Source: Baffinella frigidus (taxonomy: Eukaryota > Cryptophyceae > Cryptomonadales > Baffinellaceae). From it: a DNA stretch of 11,230 bases. A program made the position numbers and the translations under genes. The DNA lies in the NCBI GenBank assembly GCA_026770585.1, contig MU646500.1, positions 387,707-398,936 on the forward strand, given 5' to 3'. Shown one piece after another: positions 9,001 to 11,156 of the stretch. Position 1 is the first letter of the stretch. Each line of letters begins with the position of its first letter. The notes beneath the pieces are model-generated. The model ran no database searches. It was not told where the DNA came from and saw only the letters and a list, made by a program, of their open reading frames with translations.

Positions 9001-11156
9001 GCATTGACGACGGTAGGCCGTAGGGCCGTCCATCGACTGTGAGTTTTTTCTTGCGGTCAGTGCCACCATCCCATACTCTGCACGCAATGCCTTGACACTG
9101 GGTTGTGCGCTATCAGACGTGTGTGGCGAGTGACATGAGTGGAGAGGCACACATGGGGCTTGACGTGTGGGAAGAGTGCGCGCCGTCAACATCTTGTCCT
9201 ACAACAACATGTAGTGTTCGAGGGAACTCCTGATCCTTGTAGTACCAAACTCCCGCAGGGGGTCTTAAAATGTGGTCATGCTGGTCGTGTAATCAATAAA
9301 TGATCTTATTTGACGAACCCCGGCAGGCGATGCTTGCAGAGTTCAAGATGGATTCCGCCGCGTCTCTCCGCGTCGAGAAGGTGTGCACCGTTTGGGGTAC
9401 AGGATCCAGGGGTTTAGGGGTTTGGGGGTGTAGGGGTTCAGGGTTTAGGGGGGAGAGAACGCGTGGGTTTCAGGGGCTGCGCGCTTGGGTGGTCGCTCCC
9501 CGGTGCAGAGTTTCCAGGAGAGAGGTGACATTCCGACTCTAACGCCCACGCTTTCGGTTCCTGTCTAAAACATAAACCTTAAACCCTAGACCCTAAACCT
9601 AAACCCTAAAACCTAAAACCTAAAAACCTAAACCCTAAACACGTCTCAGGCGATGGACGAAGATGCCAACGGAGAAATCTCGCGCGCCGAATGGGCCGCC
9701 TTCATCAAGGCACCATTCCCAATCTTCTTTCTTGCCTGCGACTGGAGCAGTTCTGTTCCATGTTCTGTTTATTACCCTCACGCCTCGAATGGTGTGGCAA
9801 AACTCTTTAATCTACTGCAACGGAAGAGGTTTCGAGTGGTACTCGATGCCTCTCCACACAAGATGATTGTCAGCAAGAGTTCACAACTTCAAAATGCGGA
9901 TCCCTGTCAACGTTTCCCAGTGGTTTATTGTTTTGGAGTGGCGAACATCTCTGAACACCGCGCTAACCTCCGTTTTCTCATCTGTTGGCCACGCGAAAAA
10001 AGAAGAAGAAAAAAAACTACGAACGTTGACAATGATTAGTACTAAACTGTCAACAATTGGCATGGTTTCATTATGTTTTCAGGAGGAGAAAGTGGCGGAC
10101 GTGATAGCGCGCTTCGCCGCGCCTTCGCTGGAGCGAGTTCCGCATCTTTCAACAATTCGCATGGTTTCGTTACCTTTTCAGGGGGAGAAAGTGGCGGACG
10201 TGGTAGCGCGATTCGGTTCACCCTTGGTTGCCGTTACGCCTAACAGCCGACACTCCAGGATGTTGGCAAAACAAGTTGCGAACGGTCTTGTGCGTTTTGC
10301 ATACCAATAGTTGACGATTCTGGTACTTAACAGGAAGAGAAAGTGGCGGACGTGGTAGCGCGCTTCGCCGCGCCGTCGCCGGAGGAGGAGGCCAAGGGGG
10401 CTGAGCCTGCTGGCGTCTTCCTTGAGAAGTACAAGGTTCGTCAACCGAAACTTATTGGTGACCAATGTAAAACAAAACGAACCCCGTTACTTACCAGTGT
10501 AAAAACAGATTATCAAGGAAAATTTGTTGACAGTGTAAACGAAGAGTTTTGAGGACCAAGGGGGGTGAGCCTGCTGGCGTCTTCCTCGAGAAGCACAAGG
10601 TTCCGTGACCCCTCTCACGGAAATCAATGCATGCAAACCTCAGCAAAGAAAGCCTCAGCAAACCAAAATCCTAGCTCTGCCTGACTACGCGGGAGGGTTG
10701 AACCTTTTAAAACGCCCCAACGCATTGTTTGAATTTGTACAAAAATCATTCACTTTTGGAGAAAATTCAAAGAAAAAAAGATTTTAGACAACTGATGGCC
10801 TTGCCGGAGAAGCTCGCGCTTACCTGGATAGACCAGATAGCCCTCCCAGGTAGGAGTAAATCTTGGCTCGCCATGAATTGTTTTTAGTTGCCAGAGTTTC
10901 ATCTCTAAATTGATTTATTGCGAGCCCAAATTTCAACACTTTCGCGGAAGTTTTAGTCTCCTCAACGTTTACATGCCGTGAATGGCTGTAAAAACCACAA
11001 CGAAAAGTACAGCCAAAGAAACGCTTCGAACTGATTATCTCTCTCTCAATGCATGAAACCCGCAGGATTACGGCCCGATTTCGTTCACCTCCAATGGGAG
11101 CTTCTTGGGGGGCTTCGGAGGCAAGAAGCAGCGGACTGGGTGCCTCAAACTTGGAG
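66..11156 (+). CDS. Whole gene: 17-exon protein kinase with N-terminal helical region and C-terminal EF-hand, 3'-incomplete
   Basis: This entry joins the 17 exons described below: 1570 nt, about 523 codons. Splice phases are compatible at every junction and no stop is met. Domain order is a charged, heptad-like N-terminus (about residues 18-117), a protein kinase domain (about 130-380), a linker, an EF-hand loop (about 442-453) and a Gly/Lys-rich tail. All catalytic residues are present: VAIK Lys about 163, HRD Asp about 252, Asn about 257 and DFG Asp about 270. It should therefore be an active Ser/Thr or dual-specificity kinase that transfers ATP phosphate, possibly tuned by Ca2+. The C-lobe motif (DRCF..AP.KRP) and DVFALAIIFYE resemble TKL or NEK kinases more than CDPKs. 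The sequence shows no signal peptide or membrane segment. The first exon and the exon 5/6 junction are the least certain parts. The gene continues past the window end. Confidence 0.82.
150..193. repeat. Direct repeat, 2 x about 22 nt
   Basis: Two adjacent units share GTGTGCGGTTTGCGTAAA and GTGTTCGGTTTGCGCAAA. They lie in intron 1 just before the decoy copy of exon 2. Confidence 0.7.
218..264 (+). pseudogene. Decayed copy of exon 2 (5' edge)
   Basis: After a CAG acceptor the sequence GCTGAGTTCGACGCGAGG parallels the start of exon 2 (GTGGAGTTTGATGCGAAG). CTCGAGAGCCTCTCCTCCTT then parallels the exon's CTCGAAAACCTCTCTTCCTT. About 19 bases present in exon 2 are missing between the two blocks, which shifts the frame, so inclusion would not preserve the protein. 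It is read as a broken upstream duplicate. Confidence 0.75.
366..485 (+). CDS. Exon 2: helical N-terminal region
   Basis: This exon encodes 40 residues, phase 0 at both ends, from CAG|G to CAG|GTTTCG. The peptide begins VEFDAKWADIASHLENLSSF and ends KSEIAKILQQ. It is amphipathic, charged and likely helical, and no catalytic motif is visible. Its position just before the predicted coiled coil of exon 3 suggests one extended N-terminal helical module, perhaps for oligomerisation or docking. A broken 5'-edge copy lies upstream (218) and two 3'-edge copies with donors lie downstream (538 and 715). This exon is the only copy with an intact full-length frame. Confidence 0.8.
538..600 (+). pseudogene. 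Copy of exon 2 3' edge plus donor (copy b)
   Basis: GTGGCTAAGATCCTCCAGCAG|GTCTCC repeats the end of exon 2 (ATCGCCAAGATCCTCCAACAG|GTTTCG). Weaker similarity (GGACTCCT) extends upstream. The donor GT at 589 is retained, but no nearby acceptor would rebuild a full exon. Confidence 0.75.
715..778 (+). pseudogene. Copy of exon 2 3' edge plus donor and intron start (copy c)
   Basis: AAGATCCTCCAGCAG|GTCCC is followed by CGCCCGGCCTCTCGA, matching both the end of exon 2 and the first 40 or so bases of intron 2, including the ACATGTG at its end. The duplicated unit therefore spans the exon-intron boundary. This gives a third tandem 5' splice site at 739. Confidence 0.85.
981..1056 (+). pseudogene. 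Truncated copy of exon 3 (5' edge plus acceptor)
   Basis: GAGCAG|GCGATCGATCC and the next 70 bases match exon 3 closely (ATCGATCCGAAGCTGGAGGC in both). Similarity stops after GTCGG, and the continuing frame meets a TAG soon after. A short stretch before the acceptor (AAATCCGGTGTTGAGTCTTT) also resembles the sequence before exon 3, so intron and exon were copied together. Confidence 0.88.
1062..1116. repeat. Two overlapping, mutually exclusive perfect hairpins
   Basis: GAGTCTTTC (1062-1070) pairs with GAAAGACTC (1076-1084) around a 5-nt loop. AGACTCGAGACGG (1079-1091) pairs with CCGTCTCGAGTCT (1104-1116) around a 12-nt loop. The two hairpins share 1079-1084, so only one can form at a time. 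They sit in intron 2 just after the truncated exon 3 copy. Confidence 0.85.
1149..1207. repeat. Imperfect tandem repeat, 2 x about 30 nt
   Basis: Units begin GTAAATCCGTCCTGAGGC and GTAAACCCGTCCTAAG. A third relative lies before the exon 3 copy at about 950-972 (AAATCCGGTGTTGAG). This repeat runs up to the acceptor region of exon 3. Confidence 0.7.
1215..1394 (+). CDS. Exon 3: predicted coiled-coil segment
   Basis: This is the longest exon: 60 codons, phase 0 at both ends, CAG|G to AAG|GTCTCC. The peptide begins AIDPKLEAKLAGEMQNIAKE and continues with LQKVVGELKDKVGDLSGDVD. Hydrophobic residues recur every three to four positions with many Lys and Glu, as expected of a coiled coil, and there are no prolines after the first residues. 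It could mediate dimerisation ahead of the kinase domain. The frame stays open past the donor for about 64 more codons, so intron retention would add a tail, but homology to the copy at 981 and junction phase favour the donor at 1395. Confidence 0.85.
1546..1565 (+). pseudogene. Exon 4 5'-edge copy a
   Basis: GTGCGCAG|GCGAGCCC followed by CAGGGCGTC resembles the exon 4 start (GCGCAG|GCGAGCCCGGGGGC). Only about 20 bases are recognisable. It shares the upstream GAACAACCTCCC with copy c. Confidence 0.65.
1594..1664. repeat. Three spaced copies of a GGGCAGCTATA motif
   Basis: CGGACGGGCAGCTATA, CGGATGGGCAGCTATATACA and CAACGGGCAGCTATATACAA occur within about 70 nt, with spacers of differing length. 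Function is unknown; this looks like local duplication. Confidence 0.75.
1752..1772 (+). pseudogene. Exon 4 5'-edge copy b
   Basis: TGTGCGCAG|GTGAGCCCGGG resembles the exon 4 acceptor region for about 20 bases. It then diverges to GACGTTCTAACTTCGGCG. A mutation turns GCG into GTG at the exon start. Confidence 0.65.
1818..1863. repeat. (TTC)n microsatellite
   Basis: About 15 uninterrupted TTC/CTT triplets. Flanking sequence CGTATCACGCTACCGTA recurs in altered form near 2097, so this lies inside the tandem exon 4-edge duplication. Confidence 0.95.
2016..2085 (+). pseudogene. Exon 4 5'-edge copy c (about 70 nt, open frame)
   Basis: After CGCAG the frame reads AILGASNIIKLDNGKENELG, against ASPGASNIITLDNGKEYELG in exon 4. 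The copy ends before the glycine-loop core (IAAGTQGA), has no donor at the matching place and runs into unrelated sequence. It is the least decayed of the three copies. Confidence 0.85.
2115..2275. mobile_element. Family-1 short inverted-repeat element, copy A (161 bp)
   Basis: CCACACAGCGG at the left end is inverted as CCGCTGTGTGG at the right end (perfect 11 bp). Imperfect complementarity continues to about 24 bp (GGGAT inside the left end, ATCCC inside the right). The body matches copy B (3549) along its length, for example GGGATTTTGAA, ATAAGACCTA, CCGTAGG and GATAAGGTAACGGA. There is no coding capacity, so it is a MITE-like non-autonomous element. No clear target duplication was found. 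It ends 8 nt before exon 4. Confidence 0.85.
2284..2373 (+). CDS. Exon 4: kinase N-lobe start and glycine-rich loop
   Basis: This exon has 30 codons, phase 0 at both ends, CAG|G to GCG|GTGCTC. It begins ASPGASNIITLDNGKEYELG and ends DKIAAGTQGA, continued by V in exon 5. LGDKIAAGTQGAV is the ATP-binding glycine loop (usual pattern GxGxxGxV). The first glycine is Ala here, while the second and third are kept. Only this copy of four contains the loop and a donor. Confidence 0.88.
2381..2731. repeat. Telomere-like 7-nt array, CCCTACA variant grading to CCCTAAA
   Basis: About 45 units, mostly CCCTACA with CCATACA, CCTTACA and CCCTGCA variants. It grades after about 2640 into CCCTGAA and CCCTAAA. 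A higher-order pattern is visible: CCATACACCTTACACCTTACA recurs at about 2490 and 2580. Confidence 0.95.
2732..2840. repeat. (CT)n-rich tract
   Basis: About 110 nt of almost pure pyrimidine (TCTC with TTTC, CACT and TATC interruptions), on the other side of exon 5 from a comparable GA tract. Any transcript would have a polypyrimidine run upstream of the exon 5 acceptor. Confidence 0.95.
2841..2894. repeat. CCCTAAA-like array supplying the exon 5 acceptor
   Basis: Seven or so degenerate units end in CGAACCCTAG|G. The AG of the 3' splice site appears to derive from the repeat unit itself. Confidence 0.9.
2896..2975 (+). CDS. Exon 5: VAIK strand, ATP-anchoring lysine
   Basis: The frame reads VHTAICTSDRKPVAIKLAEK after CCCTAG. 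VAIK is the beta-3 motif whose Lys anchors ATP phosphates. The 3' end is uncertain. The donor AG|GTTACG at 2976 (phase 2) gives SGTRSSR before exon 6 and agrees with its acceptor at 3754. An earlier GT at 2955 is also phase 2. The Lys to alphaC-Glu spacing (about 12) is short compared with about 18 in common kinases, so a few residues may be missing at this junction. Confidence 0.78.
2990..3140. repeat. (GA)n/(GT)n-rich tract
   Basis: About 150 nt of GAGA with GTGTGTGT blocks and GATAGATA interruptions. It is purine-rich, roughly complementary to the CT tract at 2732-2840, and the pair flanks exon 5. Confidence 0.93.
3217..3293 (+). pseudogene. Duplicate of alphaC exon (exon 6 copy a), interrupted by a family-2 element
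   Basis: The frame reads WEFENLRKVKEPNVVRYLG, against EFENLRTIKHPNVVRYLG in exon 6. It is open but lacks an AG acceptor directly before GGAGTTTGAG (CTG instead of CAG). At CTCGGCC the sequence breaks into a 139-bp inverted-repeat element and resumes at 3433 with CACGGGGAG, matching GGCCACGGGGAG of the intact exon. After that it degrades. Confidence 0.88.
3294..3432. mobile_element. Family-2 short inverted-repeat element, copy 1 (139 bp)
   Basis: The left end CCACTAAGCAGC is the inverse of the right end GCTGCTAAGTGG with one mismatch. The body matches the element at 8716 throughout: TTTTCACCTT, AAGGTGAAATTCCGGTT, ATGGATAAGATTCTAG, ATCGTTT-like and TGACTGTATYCGTGAAGC segments. Both copies are exactly 139 bp. 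This copy sits inside a duplicated kinase exon. It is non-coding and MITE-like. Confidence 0.88.
3483..3507. repeat. Small hairpin
   Basis: CCTCCGTTACT (3483-3493) and AGTAACGGTGG (3497-3507) are inverted with one mismatch around a 3-nt loop, in the debris between the two alphaC exon copies. Confidence 0.7.
3518..3548 (+). pseudogene. Short copy of the sequence before and at the exon 6 start (copy b)
   Basis: GGTGGATTACGGCTGAAGCG matches GGTGGATTACAGCTGAAGCG at 3722-3741. The two copies directly flank family-1 element copy B, giving a direct repeat of about 30 bp around it. Confidence 0.8.
3549..3710. mobile_element. Family-1 short inverted-repeat element, copy B (about 162 bp)
   Basis: It begins CCACACAGCGC and ends GCCGTGTGA, imperfect inverted ends like those of copy A. 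Internal matches to copy A and to the half copy at 5744 include GGGATTTTGAATAACCC, ATAAGACCTAGGACCCTAC and TAAGGTAACGGA. It is flanked by direct repeats of about 30 bp (3518 and 3716). Confidence 0.85.
3754..3850 (+). CDS. Exon 6: alphaC helix to hinge
   Basis: From GCAG|G the frame reads EFENLRTIKHPNVVRYLG, then HGEFNNFIAIAMDL, and ends at CTG|GTGCGC (phase 0). The first Glu is the alphaC residue that pairs with the VAIK Lys. HPNVVRYLG is the usual alphaC-beta4 segment, and AMDL places Met at the gatekeeper and Asp in the hinge. An acceptor at 3734 (CAG|CTGAAG) would add LKREVCR and repair the short Lys-Glu spacing, but it needs a phase-0 end of exon 5 that I cannot find with GT. Reading past the donor meets TGA. 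Confidence 0.85.
3877..4091. mobile_element. Family-3 inverted-repeat transposon-like element with 5-bp target duplication (215 bp)
   Basis: The left end ATTGTCGAAATGGTCTCCGC and the following GCGG are inverted at the right end (CCGCGCGGAGCCCATTTCGA then CAAT), 23 of 24 bp. The inversion then resumes inward with TCAGGTCAGG on the left and CTGACCTGAC on the right. ATGCT is present directly outside both ends (3872-3876 and 4092-4096), a convincing target-site duplication. It carries no coding frame of note, so it is a non-autonomous DNA element. It lies 26 nt after exon 6. Confidence 0.92.
4093..4233. repeat. Direct repeat of about 37 nt, two copies 104 nt apart
   Basis: CTTTCGGATCACATCAAGCC at about 4099 and CCTTCGGATCACATCCAGCC at about 4203 are each followed by CCCCGGTGCA. 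The duplication also seems to include the sequence into which family 3 inserted. Confidence 0.85.
4281..4296. repeat. Compact GC hairpin
   Basis: CCCGCC and GGCGGG pair around TCGT. It is close to a CAG|GTAAAC cryptic donor. Too small to assign a role. Confidence 0.6.
4320..4354. repeat. Short CCCTAAA array before exon 7
   Basis: Five degenerate units end in CCCTAACCCAG|G. CTAAC followed by CCCAG resembles a branch point and acceptor. Confidence 0.85.
4355..4459 (+). CDS. Exon 7: hinge, alphaD and alphaE
   Basis: This exon has 35 codons, phase 0 at both ends. It reads VVGQSYDEYLSSHPDGKIDW, then QAAAKDFRQMMEGIK. VVGQSYDEYL continues the hinge MDL of exon 6 (compare MEYxxGGSLxDYL), and DFRQMMEGIKAVH across the junction is the alphaE helix leading to the catalytic loop. 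The end is AAG|GCTTTA, a GC donor. No GT near this point preserves phase, and the following bases pass straight into repeat. Confidence 0.9.
4460..4796. repeat. Intron 7, composed entirely of telomere-like repeat
   Basis: The 337 nt between exons 7 and 8 are nearly all CCCTAAA with CCCCAAA, CCCTGAA and CCCTACA variants. The 5' splice site is GCTTTAACCCT and the 3' splice site is CCCCTCAG|G. The last 60 nt form a homogeneous CCCCAAA run (4744-4792). No other sequence is present. Confidence 0.93.
4797..4929 (+). CDS. Exon 8: catalytic loop and DFG motif
   Basis: After CTCAG the frame reads AVHANKTIHRDLKPANVMRK, then TGGKIVIVDFGLSKSDSNGS and ATMA plus one base, ending at CGG|GTGAGC (phase 1). 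HRDLKPAN holds the catalytic Asp and Mg-binding Asn. VDFG holds the second Mg-binding Asp, and GLSKSDSNGSATMAG is the first half of the activation loop. The Lys two residues after the HRD Asp predicts a Ser/Thr-type kinase. This is the strongest identity evidence in the window. Confidence 0.96.
4932..5033. repeat. 17-nt minisatellite, six copies
   Basis: Six consecutive 17-nt units have consensus GAGCTCAAAACCTGAAG. The first unit starts at the third base of the intron, so the GAG of the donor GTGAG is also the first repeat unit. A seventh, partial unit runs into the next exon-edge copy. Confidence 0.93.
5038..5064 (+). pseudogene. Copy of exon 8 3' edge plus donor (copy b)
   Basis: CTCGCGACCATCTTCGCGAC then GATGGCGG|GTGTCA repeats the end of exon 8 (AGCGCGACCATGGCGG|GTGAGC), with the CGCGACSAT piece doubled. 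The donor GT is kept. Confidence 0.75.
5242..5290 (+). pseudogene. Copy of exon 8 3' edge from the DFG position plus donor (copy c)
   Basis: The frame reads DVGLSKSDSNGSAAMA, against DFGLSKSDSNGSATMA in exon 8, and ends CGG|GTGAGG. Peptide, phase and donor are all preserved, but no acceptor precedes it and the DFG Phe is Val. It is read as a downstream truncated duplicate. Confidence 0.85.
5347..5412. repeat. Two small perfect hairpins in tandem
   Basis: CCGTTC/GAACGG (5347-5352, 5357-5362) has loop CGTA, and AAGGTCGA/TCGACCTT (5394-5401, 5405-5412) has loop AAA. Both lie in intron 8. A role is not apparent. Confidence 0.6.
5536..5591 (+). CDS. Exon 9: activation segment end and APE motif
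   Basis: The split Gly codon from exon 8 is completed here and followed by TFTGTIAYSAPEQIKTSN, ending at AAC|GTGCGC (phase 0). GTIAYSAPE is the P+1 loop and APE motif that closes the activation segment. DFG to APE spans about 27 residues, a normal length. The Thr residues before and within GTIAY are candidate activation-loop phosphosites. Confidence 0.93.
5744..5826. mobile_element. Family-1 element, 5' half copy C
   Basis: It starts CCACATAGCGG and continues GGGATTTTGAATAACCC, ATAAGACCTAGGACCCTAC and GTAGGGTCA, paralleling copy B for about 80 nt, then stops. No right inverted end is present, so it is a truncated copy. Confidence 0.85.
5892..5909 (+). pseudogene. Copy of exon 10 5' edge
   Basis: GTCTCGTATTCTGCGGAC encodes VSYSAD exactly as exon 10 does, with synonymous codon differences. 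The acceptor position has CTG instead of CAG, so it should not splice. Confidence 0.75.
5931..5976. repeat. 23-nt direct repeat, two copies
   Basis: CAAGTCGCGCCTAAAGTTGT and CAAGTCGCGCCTGAAGTTGT are adjacent, just before the exon 10 acceptor. Confidence 0.9.
5995..6042 (+). CDS. Exon 10: alphaF helix
   Basis: This exon has 16 codons, VSYSADVFALAIIFYE, phase 0 at both ends, CTCAG|G to GAG|GTAAAC. The Asp of SADVFALAIIFYE is the conserved alphaF Asp (subdomain IX). The pattern resembles SDVYSFGIVLWE of TKL kinases, with Ala for the usual Gly. The donor GTAAACCCTAAA merges directly into the telomere-like array. Confidence 0.93.
6043..6361. repeat. Telomere-like CCCTAAA array starting at the donor
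   Basis: About 45 degenerate units, including CCCTGAA, CCCCAAA and a run of CCCTAAA. The first unit overlaps the exon 10 5' splice site (GTAAACCCTAAA). Confidence 0.95.
6421..6440 (+). pseudogene. Possible remnant of the exon 10 3' edge
   Basis: AGCGGGTCATCTATACCCTA resembles GGCGATCATCTTCTACGAGG followed by the array, with small deletions. The similarity is short, so this call is tentative. Confidence 0.35.
6433..6541. repeat. Second telomere-like array of intron 10
   Basis: About 15 units of CCCTGAA and CCCTAAA type, ending at CCCCCAAGTCC. Confidence 0.93.
6543..6580 (+). pseudogene. Possible rearranged copy of exon 10 or optional exon
   Basis: CTCTGGCGCTTCTACGACTC reads VLWRFYDSAG in one frame and resembles CTGGCGATCATCTTCTACGA of exon 10 with a small deletion. 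It has no AG|G acceptor and no good donor, and exons 10 and 11 join in phase without it. It is most likely a remnant. Confidence 0.35.
6918..6968 (+). pseudogene. Copy of exon 11 5' half
   Basis: The frame reads STIAVLDNPYAVSKYATS, against STIAALDNPYAVSKYTTA in exon 11, with similar upstream flank (AACGCTCTCGCCCGCAAGCAG). It diverges after the codons above and would run to a stop. A further fragment near 6770 (GGAAGGGACGGCGGTG) resembles the middle of exon 11. Confidence 0.85.
7062..7180 (+). CDS. Exon 11: C-lobe, alphaG to alphaH
   Basis: This exon encodes 39 residues plus a split codon, ending GACAG|GTTCTA (phase 2). It reads STIAALDNPYAVSKYTTAVV, then EGTAMPLEEVPQEVRAFID. NPYAxxxxxxxVxEGxxMPLEEVPQEVRAFIDRC fits the kinase C-lobe between alphaF and alphaH (typically PF...G.rP.lP...p..l..Li..CW). 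Its acceptor CAG|A is the only one of the gene not followed by G, so the exact 5' end could differ by a few codons. Confidence 0.85.
7181..7465. repeat. Telomere-like array with the longest perfect CCCTAAA run
   Basis: It begins in the donor (GTTCTAAACCC). A perfect run of about nine CCCTAAA units lies near 7277-7338, and the array then degenerates to CCATAAG and CCATATA. The monomer equals the TTTAGGG telomere unit. Confidence 0.95.
7466..7491 (+). pseudogene. Copy of exon 11 3' edge plus donor
   Basis: AAGGAGGTCCGCGCCTTTGC then CGACAG|GTGG reads KEVRAFADR, against QEVRAFIDR of exon 11, with the same phase-2 donor. There is no acceptor before it; the array ends directly against it. Confidence 0.82.
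7712..7782 (+). pseudogene. Copy of exon 12 5' part (copy a, open and in phase)
   Basis: After CACACAG the frame reads CFTKAPAKRPADAGVMSSEW followed by DE, nearly identical to exon 12 (CFTKAPEKRPADAGVMLAEW). It then diverges (PQYLFCS...) without a clear donor. With an acceptor, phase and the invariant Arg all kept, it could still be an alternative exon, so the pseudogene label is provisional. Confidence 0.7.
7892..7906 (+). pseudogene. Copy of exon 12 5' edge (copy b)
   Basis: GTGCAG|GTGCTTCACC then AAGGC matches the acceptor and the first 15 bases only. The flank CACAAGGGGCCAGG is unrelated to the exon, while preceding intron text (GGCAGCAACYRAC) is shared between copies. Confidence 0.75.
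7993..8102 (+). CDS. Exon 12: kinase C-terminal motif (subdomain XI) and Ala-rich helix
   Basis: It completes Arg from exon 11, then reads CFTKAPEKRPADAGVMLAEW and DEAAAAAETAILQKAQ, ending CAAG|GTAGAC (phase 1). DRCFTKAPEKRP is the subdomain XI motif (CW..dP..RP), whose Arg pairs with the APE Glu. The Ala-rich helix marks the end of the kinase domain. Of four related copies this one alone has both a good acceptor and a good donor. Confidence 0.92.
8193..8268. repeat. 19-nt minisatellite (TAGGTAGACGTATCTATCC)
   Basis: Units of GGTAGACGTATC with or without TATCC recur five times. Degenerate relatives upstream (8103-8192) include GGTAGACCTCTC and GGTAGACGTATTC. Confidence 0.9.
8269..8341 (+). 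pseudogene. Copy of exon 12 3' part plus donor (copy d)
   Basis: GGGGTGATGCTGGCTAAGTG continues in frame as GVMLAKWGEAAAAVETAILQ then KAQ, ending CAAG|GTCAGG. It lacks the first 13 codons and an acceptor, the mirror image of copies a and b. Confidence 0.85.
8342..8407. repeat. Telomere-like repeat in reverse orientation
   Basis: GTGCAGGGTGTATGGTGCAG and similar units are the reverse complement of the CCCTACA/CCATACA variant seen at 2381-2640. The array starts inside the donor of the copied exon 12 edge. Confidence 0.9.
8562..8604 (+). pseudogene. Copy of exon 13 5' edge plus acceptor
   Basis: GAGCAG|GGACGAACGC reads TNADNLWSNKLE, against TDADVFWSTKFD in exon 13. It decays after about 40 nt. 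Family-2 element copy 2 lies between this copy and the true exon. Confidence 0.8.
8716..8854. mobile_element. Family-2 short inverted-repeat element, copy 2 (139 bp)
   Basis: The left end CCACTTAGCAGC and right end GCTGATAAGTGG are inverted with one mismatch. The body is alignable with copy 1 (3294) over its full, equal length. Near the left end 8740-8763 is a perfect 24-bp palindrome (arms TTTCACCTTGAA). In copy 1 the arms TTTCACCTT/AAGGTGAAA persist around a changed centre. The right end is 9 nt before exon 13. Confidence 0.88.
8864..8937 (+). CDS. Exon 13: post-kinase linker
   Basis: This exon completes a Gly codon and reads TDADVFWSTKFDDAPSIDSE then LFSA, ending GCG|GTTAGC (phase 0). It is acidic and probably helical at the end. 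The segment lies where a regulatory linker between kinase and EF-hand would be expected. No family motif is recognised. Edge copies lie on both sides (8562 upstream, 9025 downstream), and phase fits both neighbours. Confidence 0.82.
8938..9326 (+). other. Intron 13
   Basis: This 389-nt intron contains a copy of the exon 13 3' edge (9025) and a perfect 8-bp inverted repeat, CCTACGGC/GCCGTAGG (8995-9002, 9017-9024). About 240 nt (9084-9326) show nothing recognisable. Confidence 0.65.
9025..9083 (+). pseudogene. Copy of exon 13 3' edge plus donor
   Basis: GCCGTCCATCGACTGTGAGT then TTTTTCTTGCG|GTCAGTG matches the exon end (GCCGTCCATCGACTCCGAGC, TCTTTTCTGCG|GTTAGCA) and some intron beyond (ATCCCAYACT). 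Confidence 0.85.
9327..9380 (+). CDS. Exon 14: helix before the EF-hand loop
   Basis: This exon has 18 codons, AMLAEFKMDSAASLRVEK, phase 0 at both ends, GCAG|G to AAG|GTGTGC. SLRVEKAMDED across the next junction forms the entering (E) helix of the EF-hand. FKMDSAAS could be a remnant of a first, degenerate EF loop, but lacks most ligands. Confidence 0.82.
9397..9470. repeat. Degenerate TTTAGGG-type (G-rich) repeat on + strand
   Basis: GGGGTTTAGGGGTTTGGGGG and nearby GGGTTTAGGGGGGAG are in the orientation opposite to most arrays. The G runs give G-quadruplex potential in the transcript. Confidence 0.8.
9566..9641. repeat. CCCTAAA-type array before exon 15
   Basis: About ten units such as AAACCCTAGACCCTAAACCT and AAAACCTAAAACC, some shortened to CCTAAAA, precede the acceptor ACGTCTCAG|G. 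Confidence 0.9.
9650..9709 (+). CDS. Exon 15: EF-hand calcium-binding loop
   Basis: The 20 codons read AMDEDANGEISRAEWAAFIK. DEDANGEISRAE is a canonical 12-residue EF-hand loop: Asp at 1 and 3, Asn at 5, Gly at 6, Ile at 8 and Glu at 12. It should bind Ca2+. The exon ends at AAG|GCACCA, a GC donor in phase 0 leading to exon 16. Reading on instead adds about 110 codons without motif to a stop after 10036. Only one loop is visible, whereas EF-hands normally pair, so a partner may be degenerate, outside the window, or supplied by dimerisation. Confidence 0.93.
10083..10133 (+). pseudogene. Copy of exon 16 5' half (copy a)
   Basis: TTTTCAG|GAGGAGAAAG reads EEKVADVIARFAAPSLE, against EEKVADVVARFAAPSPE in exon 16. 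It diverges after 51 nt without a donor. Confidence 0.85.
10182..10228 (+). pseudogene. Copy of exon 16 5' half (copy b)
   Basis: TTTTCAG|GGGGAGAAAG reads GEKVADVVARFGSPL. It then diverges without a donor. The intron before it is nearly the same as before copy a. Confidence 0.85.
10334..10435 (+). CDS. Exon 16: acidic helical segment after the EF-hand
   Basis: The 34 codons read EEKVADVVARFAAPSPEEEA then KGAEPAGVFLEKYK, phase 0, AACAG|G to AAG|GTTCGT. The first part could serve as the exit helix or linker after the EF-hand. PSPEEEAKGAEPAG looks disordered. The family is not recognised. Two 5' copies lie upstream and one 3' copy downstream; this is the only complete version. Confidence 0.85.
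10436..11065 (+). other. Intron 16
   Basis: This 630-nt intron contains a copy of the exon 16 end (10551) and a 15-nt direct repeat CCTCAGCAAAGAAAG/CCTCAGCAAACCAAA (10638-10667). Otherwise it is AT-richer sequence with nothing recognisable. An open 62-nt stretch at 10788-10849 has TTTTAG and CCCAG|GTAGGA at its ends, but its phase does not suit exon 17 in the preferred frame. Confidence 0.65.
10551..10599 (+). pseudogene. Copy of exon 16 3' half plus donor
   Basis: GAGCCTGCTGGCGTCTTCCT then CGAGAAGCACAAG|GTTCC repeats the end of exon 16 (GAGCCTGCTGGCGTCTTCCT, TGAGAAGTACAAG|GTTCG). One base change upstream creates TGA in the exon's frame. Confidence 0.85.
11066..11156 (+). CDS. Exon 17: Gly/Lys-rich segment, last exon in window
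   Basis: After CGCAG the phase-0 frame reads DYGPISFTSNGSFLGGFGGK then KQRTGCLKLG, ending GGAG|GTACGC (phase 1), so at least one more exon follows. SFLGGFGGKKQRTG is flexible and basic and could be a tail or binding segment. A second frame is also open, so the assignment rests on phase with exon 16. Confidence 0.72.

Larger units (their letters stand above)
9381..9649 (+). other. Intron 14
   Basis: This 269-nt intron contains a G-rich reverse-oriented telomere-like stretch (9397-9470) followed by a C-rich forward one (9566-9641). The two are inverted relative to each other and could pair in RNA. The acceptor is CTCAG|G. Confidence 0.75.

Noticed and set aside
8797-9192. Minus-strand open frame of 131 codons
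   Set aside because: It lies opposite exon 13 and its copy, with no recognised domain. Exon 13 phase and duplication support the plus strand.
9084-9326. A further exon-edge copy near CCCGCAGGGGGTC (about 9250)
   Set aside because: Similarity to the exon 14 acceptor (CCCGGCAGGCGATG) is only about 10 bases, within what chance would give.
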